DNA of 64,000 nt from assembly GCA_035772405.1 (NCBI GenBank), contig JAYKKM010000501.1, positions 1,388,501 through 1,452,500 on the forward strand. Direction: 5' to 3'. Position numbers and translations under genes: made by a program. The notes below the pieces were generated by a model. The model was not told the origin of the DNA and did not search any database. It worked only from the letters and a program-made list of their open reading frames with translations. The stretch's first letter is position 1, and each line of letters begins with the position of its first letter. Of the stretch, positions 1 through 11,082 are shown piece by piece. Source of the DNA: Chrysogorgia sp. JL179-B06 (Eukaryota > Cnidaria > Anthozoa > Scleralcyonacea > Chrysogorgiidae).

Positions 1-393
1 TGTGTCCTAAAAAAGCTCTGAGATTTAATTTACGGCGCATTGCAATTTACGTGGCACCCGACAGTTGAGAGAAGCGCGTTTTACTCGTTTTTACTCTGGC
101 GAAATGGTTAACTCGAAATTTCGTTGCTAAATTAAAATCTGTGATATTATGTATTTCGTTGCTAAAATCTCTGCAGTGAGTTCGCCACCTTTTTGCTTTA
201 AGAGAATGGCGTATACAATGGTTGGATACTGCATGGTATTTATCAGAAGCTCCGTTTAAAAAAATTATCGATGAGAACATGCAGAATATCATTACAGCCA
301 TCATTCCACTTCCTGACATCATTCGCGAAGGGATTACTCTGATAATCTGTCAGCGGCAGGGCATGACATTGACAGTGTGATTATAGATTGGAA
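1..393. other. No recognisable gene
   Basis: AT-rich sequence. The longest minus-strand reading frame (47-322) shows no motif I recognise and probably is not coding. No repeat boundary is visible. Confidence 0.4.
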
Positions 394-469
394 TCAGATC
401 AGAAGGGCAAAGTCCTGCGATAATTCGCTGGGAATGTCAAATAATTTGTAGAAAAATAACCAAAATAAC

Positions 470-1029
470 ATTTGCAGAACATAAGATAAGATAAATAAGA
501 AAATATATTTATTCAGGATAGCCCCTTCAGTTACATGAACTGCTATCAATGGAGGTCCGGTCAAACCGACATAGGAATCTAGACAAAAAATATTCTTTTG
601 CTCTTCCGAATTCTTTAAAAGAGCAGTTCTTAATAGTCTCGGGCAAGTTGTTAAATATAGTACTTCCAGTTTTACTTTAGGTAAACGAATATTTCGACGT
701 CCTCTTGTCCGATAACTATGTAATGACTCGTTTATCCTAAAATAGTCTAATAAATATGGAGGTTTATCGTTATCCAGACATCTTTTGACCCACTCTGCGA
801 TATGTAGCAGTCTTCTATTCGCCAAAGGGGCTAAACCAAGAGATTTTAGTAGCAGATCTGTTTCAAGTTCTGAATTTGGGGAAATAAGTTTTGCTGCTCT
901 GCATTGTAATCGCTCCAAGGCATCAGAGTTCAACTTCCAACATCCATTCCACACAACATCGCAATAGTCGATGGTAGGTATAATCATTGTCTTATAAATC
1001 TTTTCAGCCGTGTCAATAGGTAATGAACT
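470..1029 (-). mobile_element. LINE 3' end (C-terminal part of ORF2 plus 3' UTR)
   Basis: The minus-strand frame reads from about 1029 to 560. It contains the segment that follows the reverse transcriptase in CR1/Jockey-group LINEs: an IIPTIDYCDVVW motif, then LERLQCRAAKLI, then a basic region. The start is not an ATG, because the same frame continues upstream through SLPIDTAEKIYKT to the edge of the hAT element at 1030. The fragment therefore lacks the reverse transcriptase itself. It was either 5'-truncated on insertion or cut by the hAT. The 3' UTR follows toward 480 and ends in a TTATCT-like short repeat. The fragment is diverged from the LINE at 9.2-16.7 kb and probably belongs to another family. 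Confidence 0.7.
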
Positions 1030-1043
1030 CAGGGACGTAGCGA
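1030..1043 (+). repeat. Left terminal inverted repeat of hAT element
   Basis: 14 bp, CAGGGACGTAGCGA, exactly complementary to 7037-7050. Confidence 0.85.
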
Positions 1044-1837
1044 CCGGGGGGTGCTACACCCCCCCAATGGAGACGTTTCGAAAAAAACAGGTAAAATTGT
1101 GATGATCAGGTAAAAAAAAATCGGTAAAAAATCAGGTAGATTTGTGCTAAAATGTGAAAGGTTAGATAAATTTTCTTTCTCTACTCATTATCTTGCGTAT
1201 ATATGCAGCGGCCGCAGGTCAAATGACATGTATATCATATCACAGGAAACACAATGACAATTACCATGTGCGCTCACGCATTTTTGAAATATGACTCACA
1301 TATTTATATAGCGTGCGTATATAGAGTTACACTTATATTGAGTTACACTTATATTGCGCTTTTCAACGGAGATTTGAACGGATAATTGTGGGAAAGTTCT
1401 GTTAAGTGTTAATTTTTCTTTAGTGATCAGTGATCACTGCCATGCAATGCAATGAAACGTAGGAAAGTTGAACGATCAAATCGAAATCGCGTCGTGTGCT
1501 TGTGATGCGACAAGGTATTAAACGGAGATAATGTAGCGCAGCATCAGCGATCAAAGCATGAAGGTTTGACGCCAAAGTTTCAAGACATAGCTGACAAATT
1601 GCAGCGGCTTCTTAATTTTGGAGGACTATCAAAACCTGCGGCTAAGGTTAGTTTATGTATTCCTTATATCTTATGGTATATATATTTGTTCAGTTTCAGT
1701 TAAATAGGGCAATAACATGATTTTTATAACCGGATATATAGTATATTGTTTATTTGTGGCGGCGCAATTTAACTTGAATATATTAATAACTTATACTTTT
1801 TCTATATTAATGTTTTGTAGTCTATAAGCACCACAGA

Positions 1838-2760
1838 CTCCACAGTCACCATTGAACCGCAAGACGAAGATTTAGAGAATGAACAAATTATTGTTGTTCC
1901 GTTCAATTCTACCGAAGCCGAAGACGAGCAACAACAAATGATCTGTGACTCTGTCTGCTAATCGAAAGCATCAACTAGCCACACTCCAATAGACACTGGA
2001 AACGAATTACTAGAGCGTACTGTCCCTGAATTCTCCAATTTGTCCTCCAAAGAAGGAAACGACGTTGAAACAGGAAATGAATTGCGATTACCAGAAATAA
2101 TCATCCCAGAAACGGTGCCTGAAGAGTGGACTGATGACACAGAAAATGAAAATGCCGAGCCAGCTGAGGAAGAACTACTTGATGACGTTGGTTCTTTGAC
2201 AGAGCCAGAGGCCACAGAAGAATACCTTCGCTGTCTGGGACAGTTGCGATGGAGTTCTGAAAAATTATTAAATCTTGTCAGTGAAGCATCTGATCAAAAT
2301 CCACTTGAAATCTGCGTATGCAGAGCTCATCGATACTTGCGACAAGGTCGTCACAATGCTCAGTGACACGAAAAGATTGGCGGTGGCTGGACTAAAAGCT
2401 GTGCAGAACCAATCACAGGGCCATGAGTTTGAAATTCTTGAGTCAAATACTCTGCTTGAACACAATCCTGCTAGAAGACCATCAAAATTGACCAGAAACC
2501 AAATAAGATATGCAATCCATCTTGGACCGTGCCAACTGCAACTATCAATTTACCCACGAAATGCTGCTCTTACCAAGAAGGGAAAACAAAGTTCATTTTC
2601 CAAAACATGGTTTCATGATTACCCTTACTTGGAGTATAGTGTGACAGAGAATAAAGCATACTGTTTCGTTTGCAGCGTGTTTGGAAAAGGTGGCTATCAG
2701 AGTATACAGAGAGAAAGATAAGATAAATCTTGGATTGAAGGGATTGATGACTGGTAAAAG
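1838..2760 (+). pseudogene. hAT transposase, N-terminal acidic region and TTF zinc finger (broken)
   Basis: From about 1838 the plus strand encodes an acidic Glu/Asp/Ser/Thr-rich stretch (through 2260, in two frames). It is followed at 2275-2721 by a frame with the TTF-type zinc-finger block found before the catalytic domain of ZMYM1-like hAT transposases: a KTWFHDYPYLEYS motif and then CFVCSVF. The finger is expected to bind element DNA (family knowledge). The frame changes near 2300 and again near 2720, and a stop separates the first acidic block. This is therefore a relic rather than a working exon. A 3' splice site may precede the acidic block (TTTTGTAG at about 1820). Confidence 0.7.
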
Positions 2761-4077
2761 ATGAAAGGTAATCGAGGAAAAGACAAAGCCGGAAAGCTCG
2801 AGTGGCGCCCACACCTCCGCACTCCGGGAATACACCAACTTTGTCCGCGAAGGTGGCCAGATCGACACATTGTTGACAAAGCAGCAGCGAAGAGGCATTA
2901 TCGACAGGAGAAGAACAGAGAAGTTATCGAGGTGCTCTTTGACGTGGCTAAAACTCTAGCAAGAAATGGGATGGCATTTCGTGGTAACAACACTGATGAA
3001 GACGGAAACTTCCGGCAGATTGTCTAACTTCTTTCGTGCCACAACCCAGTGATGAAAGCCTGGCTAGATAACCGTTCTGCGCGTAAGTACCACACCACAT
3101 ACCTAAGCCCACAAAGTCAGAATGAGTTCATTAGCCTACTGAGCGAGGAGGTGAGAAGCAGAATAAGCACTTGTGTGAAAAATGCTGGTTTCTGCTCAGT
3201 TATGGCAGACACCACACCAGACGTGAGTCACAGTGATCAGCTCTCTGTTGCAGTCCGTTATGTCGATACTAAATCCTGCATGCCAAAAGAGCATTTAGTG
3301 AGGATTGCAGTAACTAAAGCCAAGACTGGAGCTGGACAAGCAGAAGATATTGTGAAGTGTTTGAAACAATCTGACATCCCATTGTCTACTGTTATGTTCC
3401 AAACCTACGATTCAACTGCAAGCATGTCTGGAAAATTCAAATTGAAGCTTAGTGAATTGTTAGAGCGAAAGATCCCTTACACAAAGTGCACTCTGCATGG
3501 TGTAGTAGAGCACGGTTGTACAGCCTCACCATTAATTGGTAAGGTGTTCATGGTCTTGGAGCAGATTTTCGTATTTTTCACCAGCAGCACAAAAAGGCAT
3601 GAAGAATTGCAACAGAAATCCCATGAAGTTGAAAACTACCAATTGCGAAACCTTTCCAAGACAACATGGACAGCCTGTCCCAAATCTGTTGAAGCTGTTT
3701 GGAGAAGTCTAGAAGCTATTCTGTCTGCTCTCGATTCAATTAAAGATTCAAGATCATGTGACAAAGAGTCGAAGACCAAAGCGCTGGCACTGATCAACAA
3801 CATTGTCAACATCGACTTCATCTGCGGAATAATGTTTCTGAAGAACGTCATATACAAGACAAAACTACTCGCCGACTTCCTTCAAGGAGAGACAGTTGAT
3901 ATTGCCGGTGCCATCATTGCGACAGAGTCGACACAAGATTGTCTACAGAAAATGCGAGTAGATGATAAAGCAGTCGAAGACCAAGTACAAGCCGCAATGG
4001 CAGTTGCTCGAAACATCGGTGCTGACCCAGTTGCAGATTTATCCAGGTTACATCGAATAAGGAGGCCTTCTACATGA
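2761..4077 (+). pseudogene. hAT transposase, DUF4371/catalytic region (broken)
   Basis: Two frames (2761-3027 and 3049-4077) continue the zinc-finger exon in order. The first holds RHIVDKAAAKRHYRQEKN and leads into the DUF4371-like part. The second, 342 aa, has ADTTPDVSHSDQL and TYDSTASMSG, which match the positions of the first two catalytic acidic residues of hAT transposases (MADxTxD and xDGASNMSG in relatives). A one-codon stop and frame change at about 3027 breaks the exon. After 4077 the similarity decays through stops until the first MITE at 4286. The family is the ZMYM1-like hAT group common in fish and marine invertebrates. Confidence 0.8.
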
Positions 4078-4285
4078 CTAGACAATCAACCAGAATCAAC
4101 AGCTATGGAGCTTGCAAGCATCCCTACCTTTTATCGCACCGAATTTTTCTAGTTAATCGACCAATTGTGTACCACATTCGCCATCAGCGAAAGGGAATTC
4201 TCTCAAAGACACATTTCAACCTTTCCTGAAAGTGCTGCATCCAGAAAGTCCAGGAACAATCGAGGACATGCGAACATTGATAGCT

Positions 4286-4520
4286 ACAATCAGTGACAAA
4301 AAAACCTGGGACACATCAAATGAATCTATTTTTTTACCAAAATGTTTTAACATTACCCCTTGAACCCCCCTCTTCAATGTTGTACTAATCGGTTGAGAAA
4401 CAAACAGCAATGGTACGATGAAATAGAAATGTGTTTTTCTTTATCCAACATTGAATAGGGGGCAAGGGGGAGTAATGAATATTTTCAGTGAAGTGTCCCA
4501 ATAATAATGTCACTGATTGT
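4286..4520. mobile_element. MITE copy 1 (ACAATC-ended family)
   Basis: 235 bp starting ACAATCAGTGACA and ending TGTCACTGATTGT, a 13-bp inverted repeat. A further inverted pair lies inside, a C-rich block with TTCAATGTTG and CAACATTGAA with a G-rich block. A close second copy is at 5936-6174. CT flanks both ends and could be a 2-bp target duplication. It lies where the hAT transposase coding similarity ends. Confidence 0.8.
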
Positions 4521-5935
4521 CTGAATGGTACATGTTAAGCATTTTATAATTTGTTTTGGAAATAGTTTTCAAATGGCAAAAATGGCATTAGGACATCTGT
4601 AGGAGCAAACACTCTGGGAATTTTGACTAAAAAAATTGCCGATATACATAGTGTAAGTTGACAGCGAAAATTTGGCTTTAAAACCTCTCGTATTGTTCTG
4701 GGAATGAAATAGTAAACAAGCCTGTTCTCGTTTGCGCACGTCCGTGCGTAACTACAGTACGCGAAAAACTGATCAACACTATTCTTACTTCGCATAGTAG
4801 CACAAATTAAAGATCACTACACTCGTGAACTAACACTTTTGTCAAGCATTTGCAAAGTTACTAAGGCTTCCTGCAGGGCATAAAGTTTCACGTTACATGG
4901 CCATCCGGCATTGCATTCGCAAGTTACTTTTTCTTGCGAATTATATACCTGCGAATTATTATGCACTGGAATTCAAATAATACTTAATTCACACAAGTAA
5001 CCAGCTATTTATGATAAAATTTGCACAAGACCACAAGTAACCACGAACATTCTAAAAATATAGAATGATAATCTAATTTATTTCAATTTACCATGGTTAC
5101 TTGTGGTTACTTGTGCTAACTTCTAAAATATAGAACTTTTGATATGGTTACTTGAGTAAAATCGTTACCAAAGAACAATATCAGTATCATACATTGTTTA
5201 CTTTGCTACTTGGTCTTTTTTACTGCCCTTTAATTGGGGATGAACGTTCCTAGCGAGAGAAATATGCCGCTCAGAGGGCATTTCCTGTTATTGTGCCTGC
5301 GAGCGTTTAGTTTAGAAATTGAGAACTTTCTATATAAACATATTTCAATGACTTTAAATGGCCATATAAACCTTGAGCGTTTCTCTCAAACGCAGTTCTA
5401 CTGATTGTGTGCGCAATGAAGAATGTTCATACTGGTTGTTCATTACCACTAGTATTGTAACATCAAAAATTCAACAGGAAATATAACGCAGGATATATAA
5501 AGGGATAGTATAACATGCACAAGCTGTTTGTGAAAGGATTGACATAAACGGCATATCGTTCACCCGAGGAATATTACGTGACTGAAATTCAACCACATTC
5601 TATATTATTAATAGCTTTTGTAGCAGTTTGTCATAGAAAATAGATTGTATCATTTCGAATGCCCATGTGGCATTCTAATATGAAACGAATAACTTTGTAT
5701 TTGGGTCACATTTTGCAGGCGCACATGCTTTAACTAACATGTCATCATGAAGGTTTCATATTTCTGCTTAATTGCATTGAAGAAACAAAGTTCAAGGAAA
5801 AACAACAAACAATCTGCTTTAAAATAATGTTAGCATATCTAGTTAATGTCCCAAACCGAAAAACTTTATTTTTTATTGGCAATTGTAATGTAATAATACG
5901 GAATTTGTATGCAATAGATGAAGTTTTTTAATCAC
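4521..5935. other. Non-coding stretch between two MITE copies
   Basis: No coding similarity seen. Near 5030-5160 there are several short repeats of the motif GGTTACTTGTG and its complement. It may be intron or a later insertion between the catalytic and C-terminal exons of the hAT transposase. Confidence 0.5.
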
Positions 5936-6174
5936 ACAATCAGTGACAAAAAAACCTGCGACCTCAAATGAATCTATTTTTTTACCAACATGTTTTAACT
6001 TTACCCCTTGAACCCCCTCCCCCCTTTTCAATGTTGTACTAATCGGTTGAGAAACAAACAGCAATGGTACGATGAAATAGAAATGTGTTTTTCTTTATCC
6101 AACATTGAATAGGGGGCAAGGGGGGAGTAATGAATATTTTCAGTGAAGTGTCCCAATAATAATGTCACTGATTG
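5936..6174. mobile_element. MITE copy 2 (ACAATC-ended family)
   Basis: 239 bp, direct repeat of 4286-4520 with a few substitutions and small indels; same 13-bp ACAATCAGTGACA inverted repeat ends. The immediate flanks (AC and AT) do not match, so no target duplication is visible. Confidence 0.8.
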
Positions 6175-6192
6175 TATGTTCTCGTTTTCAGG

Positions 6193-6626
6193 ATTCAAGT
6201 GCAGCAATTCACAGCGAATTGGCTGTTTTCTTTGAGTACGCAGCAAAGGAACATAAACGAGAACAAGATAAACGCCAGTCGGAAGGTTTGGAAGCAAAAC
6301 CGATGACATACACAATTGCTGCAAACATCGCTCTTCAAACAGCCCGGAATCATGGACTCTACAGGTTAGCTGCCAAGGTTTACAAGTTATTTCTAACAGC
6401 CGCTCCGGCAGTTGTTACGAACGAGCGATCATTCAGTCTATTGAAGATTGTGAAAAGCTATTCACGAAACAAGATATTAGAAGAACGTTTGAATGATTGC
6501 ATGATCCTTGCTGCAGAAAAGGATATCACTGACGCCGTCGATGTTAATAAGCTGGCAAAAAAAATGGTCAATCTTGAAAAACCGACGACTGTTAATCGAA
6601 TGAGGAAGCTTTTAACTAATTTTTAA
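6193..6626 (+). pseudogene. hAT transposase C-terminal dimerisation exon
   Basis: A TTTTCAG acceptor at about 6185-6192 precedes an open frame of roughly 144 aa ending in TAA at 6624-6626. It holds the hAT C-terminal dimerisation signature: APAVVTNERSFSLLKIVKSY followed by RLNDCMIL. It lies after the catalytic exons and inside the same terminal repeats, so it completes the gene begun at about 1838. The exon itself is open; the gene is called broken because of the upstream exons. Confidence 0.8.
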
Positions 6627-6674
6627 AACATACCAATTACCAATACTACCTATAATGCATAAGTTCATCAGAAA

Positions 6675-6677
<3 letters not shown>

Positions 6678-6723
<46 letters not shown>
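6678..6723. repeat. (TA)n microsatellite
   Basis: About 22 TA dinucleotides just after the hAT transposase stop codon. Confidence 0.95.
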
Positions 6724-6726
<3 letters not shown>

Positions 6727-7036
6727 GAGAATTGTGAACTTGTAGTTGTAAATATTAGAACGTCTTGATCGGCTCAATGTATGCATAATGTAGATGTTTG
6801 TTGGTATACATGTTTTTGGATACATAAATACATACAGGTTCAGAACTGTGGGCCGTGGGGAGTTCCGTGTTCACATATTGCTTTTGTAACAGTGTTAAAC
6901 GCACTTGGTGGGACTGGAAAACAATGTGTGGGACGCGTGGGAGACTAGGAGTACCTAGCTCAATATTCAGATAAATTTCAAAAATATTTTTCAAATCAGG
7001 TAAATAAGCGCATACACCCCCCCAACTTCCAAGCCT

Positions 7037-7050
7037 TCGCTACGTCCCTG
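7037..7050 (-). repeat. Right terminal inverted repeat of hAT element
   Basis: 14 bp, exactly complementary to 1030-1043; preceded by a C run that mirrors the G run at the left end. Confidence 0.85.
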
Positions 7051-7164
7051 ATTACAGTATTATTAGTGTGAGAATTATAATTGCATGGACCAGGTTAAAT
7101 TTAATAACAGTTTTCAGATATTTAATAAACAGTTTTTCCTAGGTTGTGTTGCTATATCAAGCAA

Positions 7165-7575
7165 TTACAAAAAATATTCTTGTATAGTGGGTGGTTCCAT
7201 ACCAAAATAGTTGGATGTTTGATTGGCATATAAGCAAGTGATTGCATTTTTCAGTAATGCACCTACAATGTACATTTTGCCAACACTACTCAACCTTATC
7301 TTGAGGTTTTTCTTGAAGTTGAGAAACTTAAATGAGCAGATAACATCACCAAAGATCCACTCTACTGAAACTCTTACAGCACTCAGACTGATTGAATGCC
7401 TGCATATCTGGTGTTAGTCTTGCATCTCTGAATGGACTCTGTAAATGGAGTCTTAAGGGGTATGCAGGATCACTATAGAGACACATGGCCTGTCCATTTC
7501 CAGAGAATGGATAGTGTTCCAGGTTTTGAATAAGTCCAGAGTCACATGAAATGCCAGCATCATGCCTTTTCCCTT
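7165..7575 (-). pseudogene. Harbinger-like (DDE_Tnp_4) transposase, C-terminal exon
   Basis: Reading down from an ATTTCAG acceptor at about 7576, the minus strand encodes GKRHDAG, then YSDPAYPL, then VRVSVEWIFGDV and VGKMYIVGALLKNA, with a stop at 7165-7167. These are the C-terminal blocks of the DDE_Tnp_4 family, in which the D of DPAY is catalytic. One frameshift near 7400 is needed. The N-terminal exon is at 8462-8690, but the middle of the protein, with the first catalytic D, was not found. LINE sequence now occupies the gap. It is probably an internally deleted or decayed copy. Confidence 0.75.
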
Positions 7576-7789
7576 CTGAAATATAGTTGAAAATGACAAT
7601 GAATATATTTAGAAATTGTAAAAGATTTTATAATAATAGTGCTTAGGACAAAATTGCTCAGTTCATCACTGAATATTAATGTGTAATCTATGTTGAACTA
7701 CAAAATACTCATAACACTAGTTTATAATGCATTATCTCAAAGTAAGTGGGGGTTGCCACCTACCTATAGTATCAAGTTTTGTGATTGGT

Positions 7790-8135
7790 TGATTAAAACA
7801 ATAAACAAGAGTTTAGTTTAGTTTAATAATTTGCTACAAAGTACAATATACAATACAACATCCACAAATAGCATGGCAGGGGTTGGGAACAGGACTACCG
7901 TCCCAATTGCTACCCAATCGCTTTACAAGAAATATCGAGTAAAATAGAAAGTACAGATACATACAAGTTATTGAGTGTAGTCGGGAGGACAGTAGGAGAC
8001 TAATTTAGTGAGATACAAATTATTGAGTTTAAGCTTAAACAAAGAAAATGTGTTAGAAGCTTTTAAATCAGGAGGCAAGGTATTCCAAAGTTCAGCAGAT
8101 CTAATGAAATGAAAGTCAACCACAAAGAAATCAAT
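7790..8135 (-). mobile_element. LINE 3' end fragment
   Basis: Minus strand from about 8110 encodes FHFIRSAELWNTLPPDL and a following KLNNLYLTK segment, the last residues of a CR1/L2-type LINE ORF2, then an A/T-rich tail toward 7790. It lies in the gap of the Harbinger-like gene. Confidence 0.6.
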
Positions 8136-8461
8136 TTCCTAACCCTAACCACTTTTGTTCCATGTAGCCAATCACAAAACCTGTTCATTTTAGGTATGTG
8201 GTTACCGAGTAAGTGGGAACTGATTATGATGCAGGTTGTTCAAAAGGTGATTAGAGCTAATCCTAGATTAAACTTTAATCGGCTGTTTATTTTGGTGTGT
8301 ACTGTTTGACAACTTAAGTTAAAACGTTCTAAGACAAAACATTTCATAATTTGAATGATATATCTGAACAGAAATTGCCATTTATAATTTTGTTCACAAA
8401 ATTTCCACTAATCCTGGATTAAACTAAACAGTTGTATATAATTTACCCCACTTACCTACAG

Positions 8462-8690
8462 GGCCATAGAGGTTTCCAGTCAAGCCACCTGAAAATCTTG
8501 GGGAGTCTGCGGGCATCTGCTAACAAAGGAATATCACGTTTTTCTACTCTAAATTCGTACTTGCATTCGGGTTCCATTCTATCTAGCTCAAAGCGACCAT
8601 AAGAAGCGTATAAAAAAGGATTTTTCGAAGTGTATTCATCGAGCAAAATCAATAGTTCCTCTTCAGAAATATACCCCTGACAGAAGCTTG
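8462..8690 (-). pseudogene. Harbinger-like transposase, N-terminal exon
   Basis: The minus-strand frame has an ILLDEYTSKNPFLYASYGRF start region, then CKYEFRVEKRDIPLLA, the N-terminal block seen before DDE_Tnp_4 catalytic domains. The exon ends at a clear donor, CTGTAG|GTAAGT, with the GT at 8460-8461. The next exon in the same orientation is at 7165-7575. The intervening 880 bp contain a LINE tail. Confidence 0.6.
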
Positions 8691-9200
8691 ATATCCTGAA
8701 ATCCTGGCATCTTTGTCAAATAAACCTTTTTGTTTTTAAAAAAAACATTTTGAATACAGTACTTAAACTACAAAATAGAGTTTTTGCGACAATTGCAACA
8801 AATGTTGTCAAGCTTAAGTTTTCGGCTACAGTTCCCCTGCGTCGCTCTAAAACGCCAGCTGCTTAAGGTTGCTAATATGTGTGCTGACATCTGCGTTTTG
8901 TGTTTCGTAGCACTGTTGAAAACAACAGACAGAAATCTGATTGACCGAAAATCCAAAGTGAATGTTGAACTTGACGATTTGCCGTTTGTCGCCATACAAA
9001 TCTTCGTTTGATCGGCTTCCAGTCTGTCCAAAACGCGTCTTTGTTTGATCGGCTTCCAGTCTGTCGAGACGCATCTTCACTTCATCTTCCAGACGTTCCA
9101 GACGCATCTTCCAGTCTATCCTATAACCTTAAACCTAACCCTAACCGTATACGCAGCGCGAGCTTCCCATCTCTCCGACGAACTTTAAGAAATCATCAGT
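8691..9200. other. No gene recognised; short local repeats
   Basis: 9008-9120 holds a duplicated TTTGATCGGCTTCCAGTCTG and related ACGCATCTTCCAG units. A short AACCCTAACC telomere-like motif occurs at about 9132-9146. No supported coding frame. It may include the LINE 5' UTR. Confidence 0.5.
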
Positions 9201-9227
9201 TGTTCTCGTTGTCACTGCTATTAAGAA

Positions 9228-9434
9228 ATGAGTCAAGAACAAAGCCTACTGCACTGTATCTCTGTTAACGATAAGGGTAAATTGGTTTGGTCTGGTACAT
9301 ATGATTGCTTACAACAATTTGGAGATGAAGTACTAAATTTATCTGAGGGGAAATGGACTTCTCCTGGCGGCGATACCAAACAGTATGAAAGTGAAGTCGA
9401 AGGCATCTTAATTAAATGGCATGTGAAATCATAA
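9228..9434 (+). CDS. LINE ORF1 N-terminal segment
   Basis: 68 aa from ATG 9228. It contains KLVWSGTYDCLQQF, then EGKWTSPGGDTKQYESE, a short domain I have seen at the start of LINE ORF1 proteins in marine invertebrates. It ends at a stop at about 9432, 16 nt before the next frame opens in another phase. A frameshift may have split it from the esterase ORF. Confidence 0.5.
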   Translation: MSQEQSLLHCISVNDKGKLVWSGTYDCLQQFGDEVLNLSEGKWTSPGGDTKQYESEVEGILIKWHVKS

Positions 9435-9540
9435 ACGAGTACAGTTAGTGGCAGGAACAAGGACGACATCAAAGCAAAACTCGACTCTAGGCTTCAGTAT
9501 CGAAGGAAATAGCCGAAGGCAAAGCGAATATAAATCTAAC

Positions 9541-10599
9541 ATGCGGAAAAAGCGACCCGTTGGAGGGGTCTGTGAAATATCTAATGACCAGATGCAAACG
9601 TTAAAGGAGGAATTTACTGCTAACTTGACAGCTATTAATCGTTCGTTGTGGGATCATTCAATACAGTTAAAAGAACTAAAGAATGCAGACTCGGACAATG
9701 AACTGACTACGCTGAAAACGGAAAATTATGAACTTAGAAAAGAAAATGAAGGCTTAACAGAACGAATAAACAATTTAAGTTTGATATTAGCTGACCTTCA
9801 AGGTAAAGCAAAATGTGCGGAAGAAGAAAAAGCCAGTCTTATAACGACAGTACGTTTATTGTTCAAAGACACAAGAGCTAACCAACCGGTAAATGATAAT
9901 GGTCCTGTTGAAGTCACCCAACCATCAAATCAATCATTGGCAGAGCAAGCTAATGCTGACAGAGCCGAAAGTTGTAAACATCTGGGGAGTCAATATCCTG
10001 ATATTCCAATCCAAAATAGTTTCTCCGTACTCAGTGTTGACGAAACTAATGACAGCAGTCCCGAACCAACATCTAATAGTGCTACTCAAAATAACCAAAA
10101 TCACGAAAATAATCGAGAATATGGAATTGCTCAACCGCCAAATCAAAACTCTACAAATATTCATGGGCAGAAGGGAACTGATTCCGAAAGCAAGCCAAAT
10201 ATCGTTCTCGTTGGAGATTCGATGGTCAAGAACATTAATCCTCGTAAACTATCAAGAAAACGTGTTAGTAAATTCACATTTCCTGGCAAAAGAGCAGAGG
10301 AAATTGCATCTGAAGTAAAAAATATAAACATACACGCACAACCAACCCATGTTATAATCCACGCCGGGACGAACAATCTACTAACCGATACGAGTGATCA
10401 GTGTATAAAAAACATCAAAGGTTTGTGTATTAGTGTAATACAAAGATTTCCGAATGCTGAATTAGGGGTTTCAAGTATAATTTTAAGGAAAGATATTGAA
10501 GTATCAGAATTAACGCAGCAAGTAAACGAACAACTAAAACGTATATGTAATAAATCTGGTTATGCTTTTATTGAAAACTCAATTATAGATGAATCTTGA
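9541..10599 (+). CDS. LINE ORF1 protein with SGNH/GDSL esterase domain
   Basis: Open frame of 352 aa from ATG 9541 (the frame is open from about 9448). Residues 15-110 form a Leu/Glu/Lys-rich coiled coil (QMQTLKEEF through LITTVRLLF). Residues about 110-215 are polar and Asn/Ser-rich. The C-terminal third is an SGNH-type hydrolase: PNIVLVGDSMVKNI (block I serine) and HAGTNNLL (GxN-type block III). ORF1 esterases occur in CR1-group LINEs and are thought to help ribonucleoprotein handling. The frame looks intact. Its C-terminal Asp/His block lies near the end and may be cut short at the stop. Confidence 0.85.
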   Translation: MRKKRPVGGVCEISNDQMQTLKEEFTANLTAINRSLWDHSIQLKELKNADSDNELTTLKTENYELRKENEGLTERINNLSLILADLQGKAKCAEEEKASLITTVRLLFKDTRANQPVNDNGPVEVTQPSNQSLAEQANADRAESCKHLGSQYPDIPIQNSFSVLSVDETNDSSPEPTSNSATQNNQNHENNREYGIAQPPNQNSTNIHGQKGTDSESKPNIVLVGDSMVKNINPRKLSRKRVSKFTFPGKRAEEIASEVKNINIHAQPTHVIIHAGTNNLLTDTSDQCIKNIKGLCISVIQRFPNAELGVSSIILRKDIEVSELTQQVNEQLKRICNKSGYAFIENSIIDES

Positions 10600-10876
10600 C
10601 TTAATAATAGTAAACTGCATCTTAGTGCAAAAGGATCCGCTCTTCTAGCTACGCGTTTTATTAAGTTTATAAACCCTGATAAACAATTTAACAATCAATC
10701 AAGGTCAGGCATATACTGAAAATTTTTTCAGCGATCTGCTGTACCTTGTAGCTCTAATGCAGACTCCCATGTCCCAGCGGAGACGAACTCGTTGAAAGAC
10801 GATCACCCTAATATTAATAGTAATCTCTTATATCCCATAAGTAAAGTTCCTGGCCCAGATTTTAATAACAAAGAAA

Positions 10877-11082
10877 TTGCTGAGTGGGAGTCTGAACCGG
10901 TGCTGCCAGATGAAAACTGTAAGTGTCTTGATTAATTATAAACCGTTTGGTAAAGGTTTAGTGATGGCCTCACTAAATATTAATAGCCTTTTAGCGCATA
11001 TTGATGAATTTCGAGTTTTTATGAACGAATCTGATATTATTTCAATCAATGAAACAAAGCTTGATTCTTCAATTAATGTTAA
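10877..11082 (+). pseudogene. LINE ORF2, endonuclease N-terminus (before the insertion)
   Basis: The frame reads GLVMASLNINSLLAHIDEF and SDIISINETKLDSSI, the first two blocks of an APE-type endonuclease (catalytic Asn and the Glu of NETKLD). It breaks off at 11082, where the DNA transposon starts. The rest resumes at 13862 in register once one TAA copy is removed. Confidence 0.85.

Larger units (their letters stand above)
1030..7050 (+). mobile_element. hAT DNA transposon with terminal inverted repeats
   Basis: Starts CAGGGACGTAGCGA at 1030 and ends with the exact complement TCGCTACGTCCCTG at 7037-7050. After these 14 bp both ends carry a G/C run and a GGGGGGTG-like block. CAGGG termini are typical of hAT elements. 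The 8-bp flanks (AATGAACT and ATTACAGT) match at only four positions, so a target duplication is not clear. The interior encodes a TTF-zinc-finger/DUF4371-type hAT transposase in several exons, now broken by frameshifts. Two MITE copies, a 1.4-kb non-coding stretch and a TA microsatellite lie inside. It is inserted beside the LINE tail ending at 1029. Confidence 0.85.

Noticed and set aside
7223..7417. 64-aa plus-strand ORF
   Set aside because: The opposite strand encodes the conserved Harbinger-type C-terminus, so this is its shadow.
9132..9146. Interstitial telomere
   Set aside because: Only two AACCCT-like units; similar short motifs occur at 8140 and 49520 by chance or inside a MITE.
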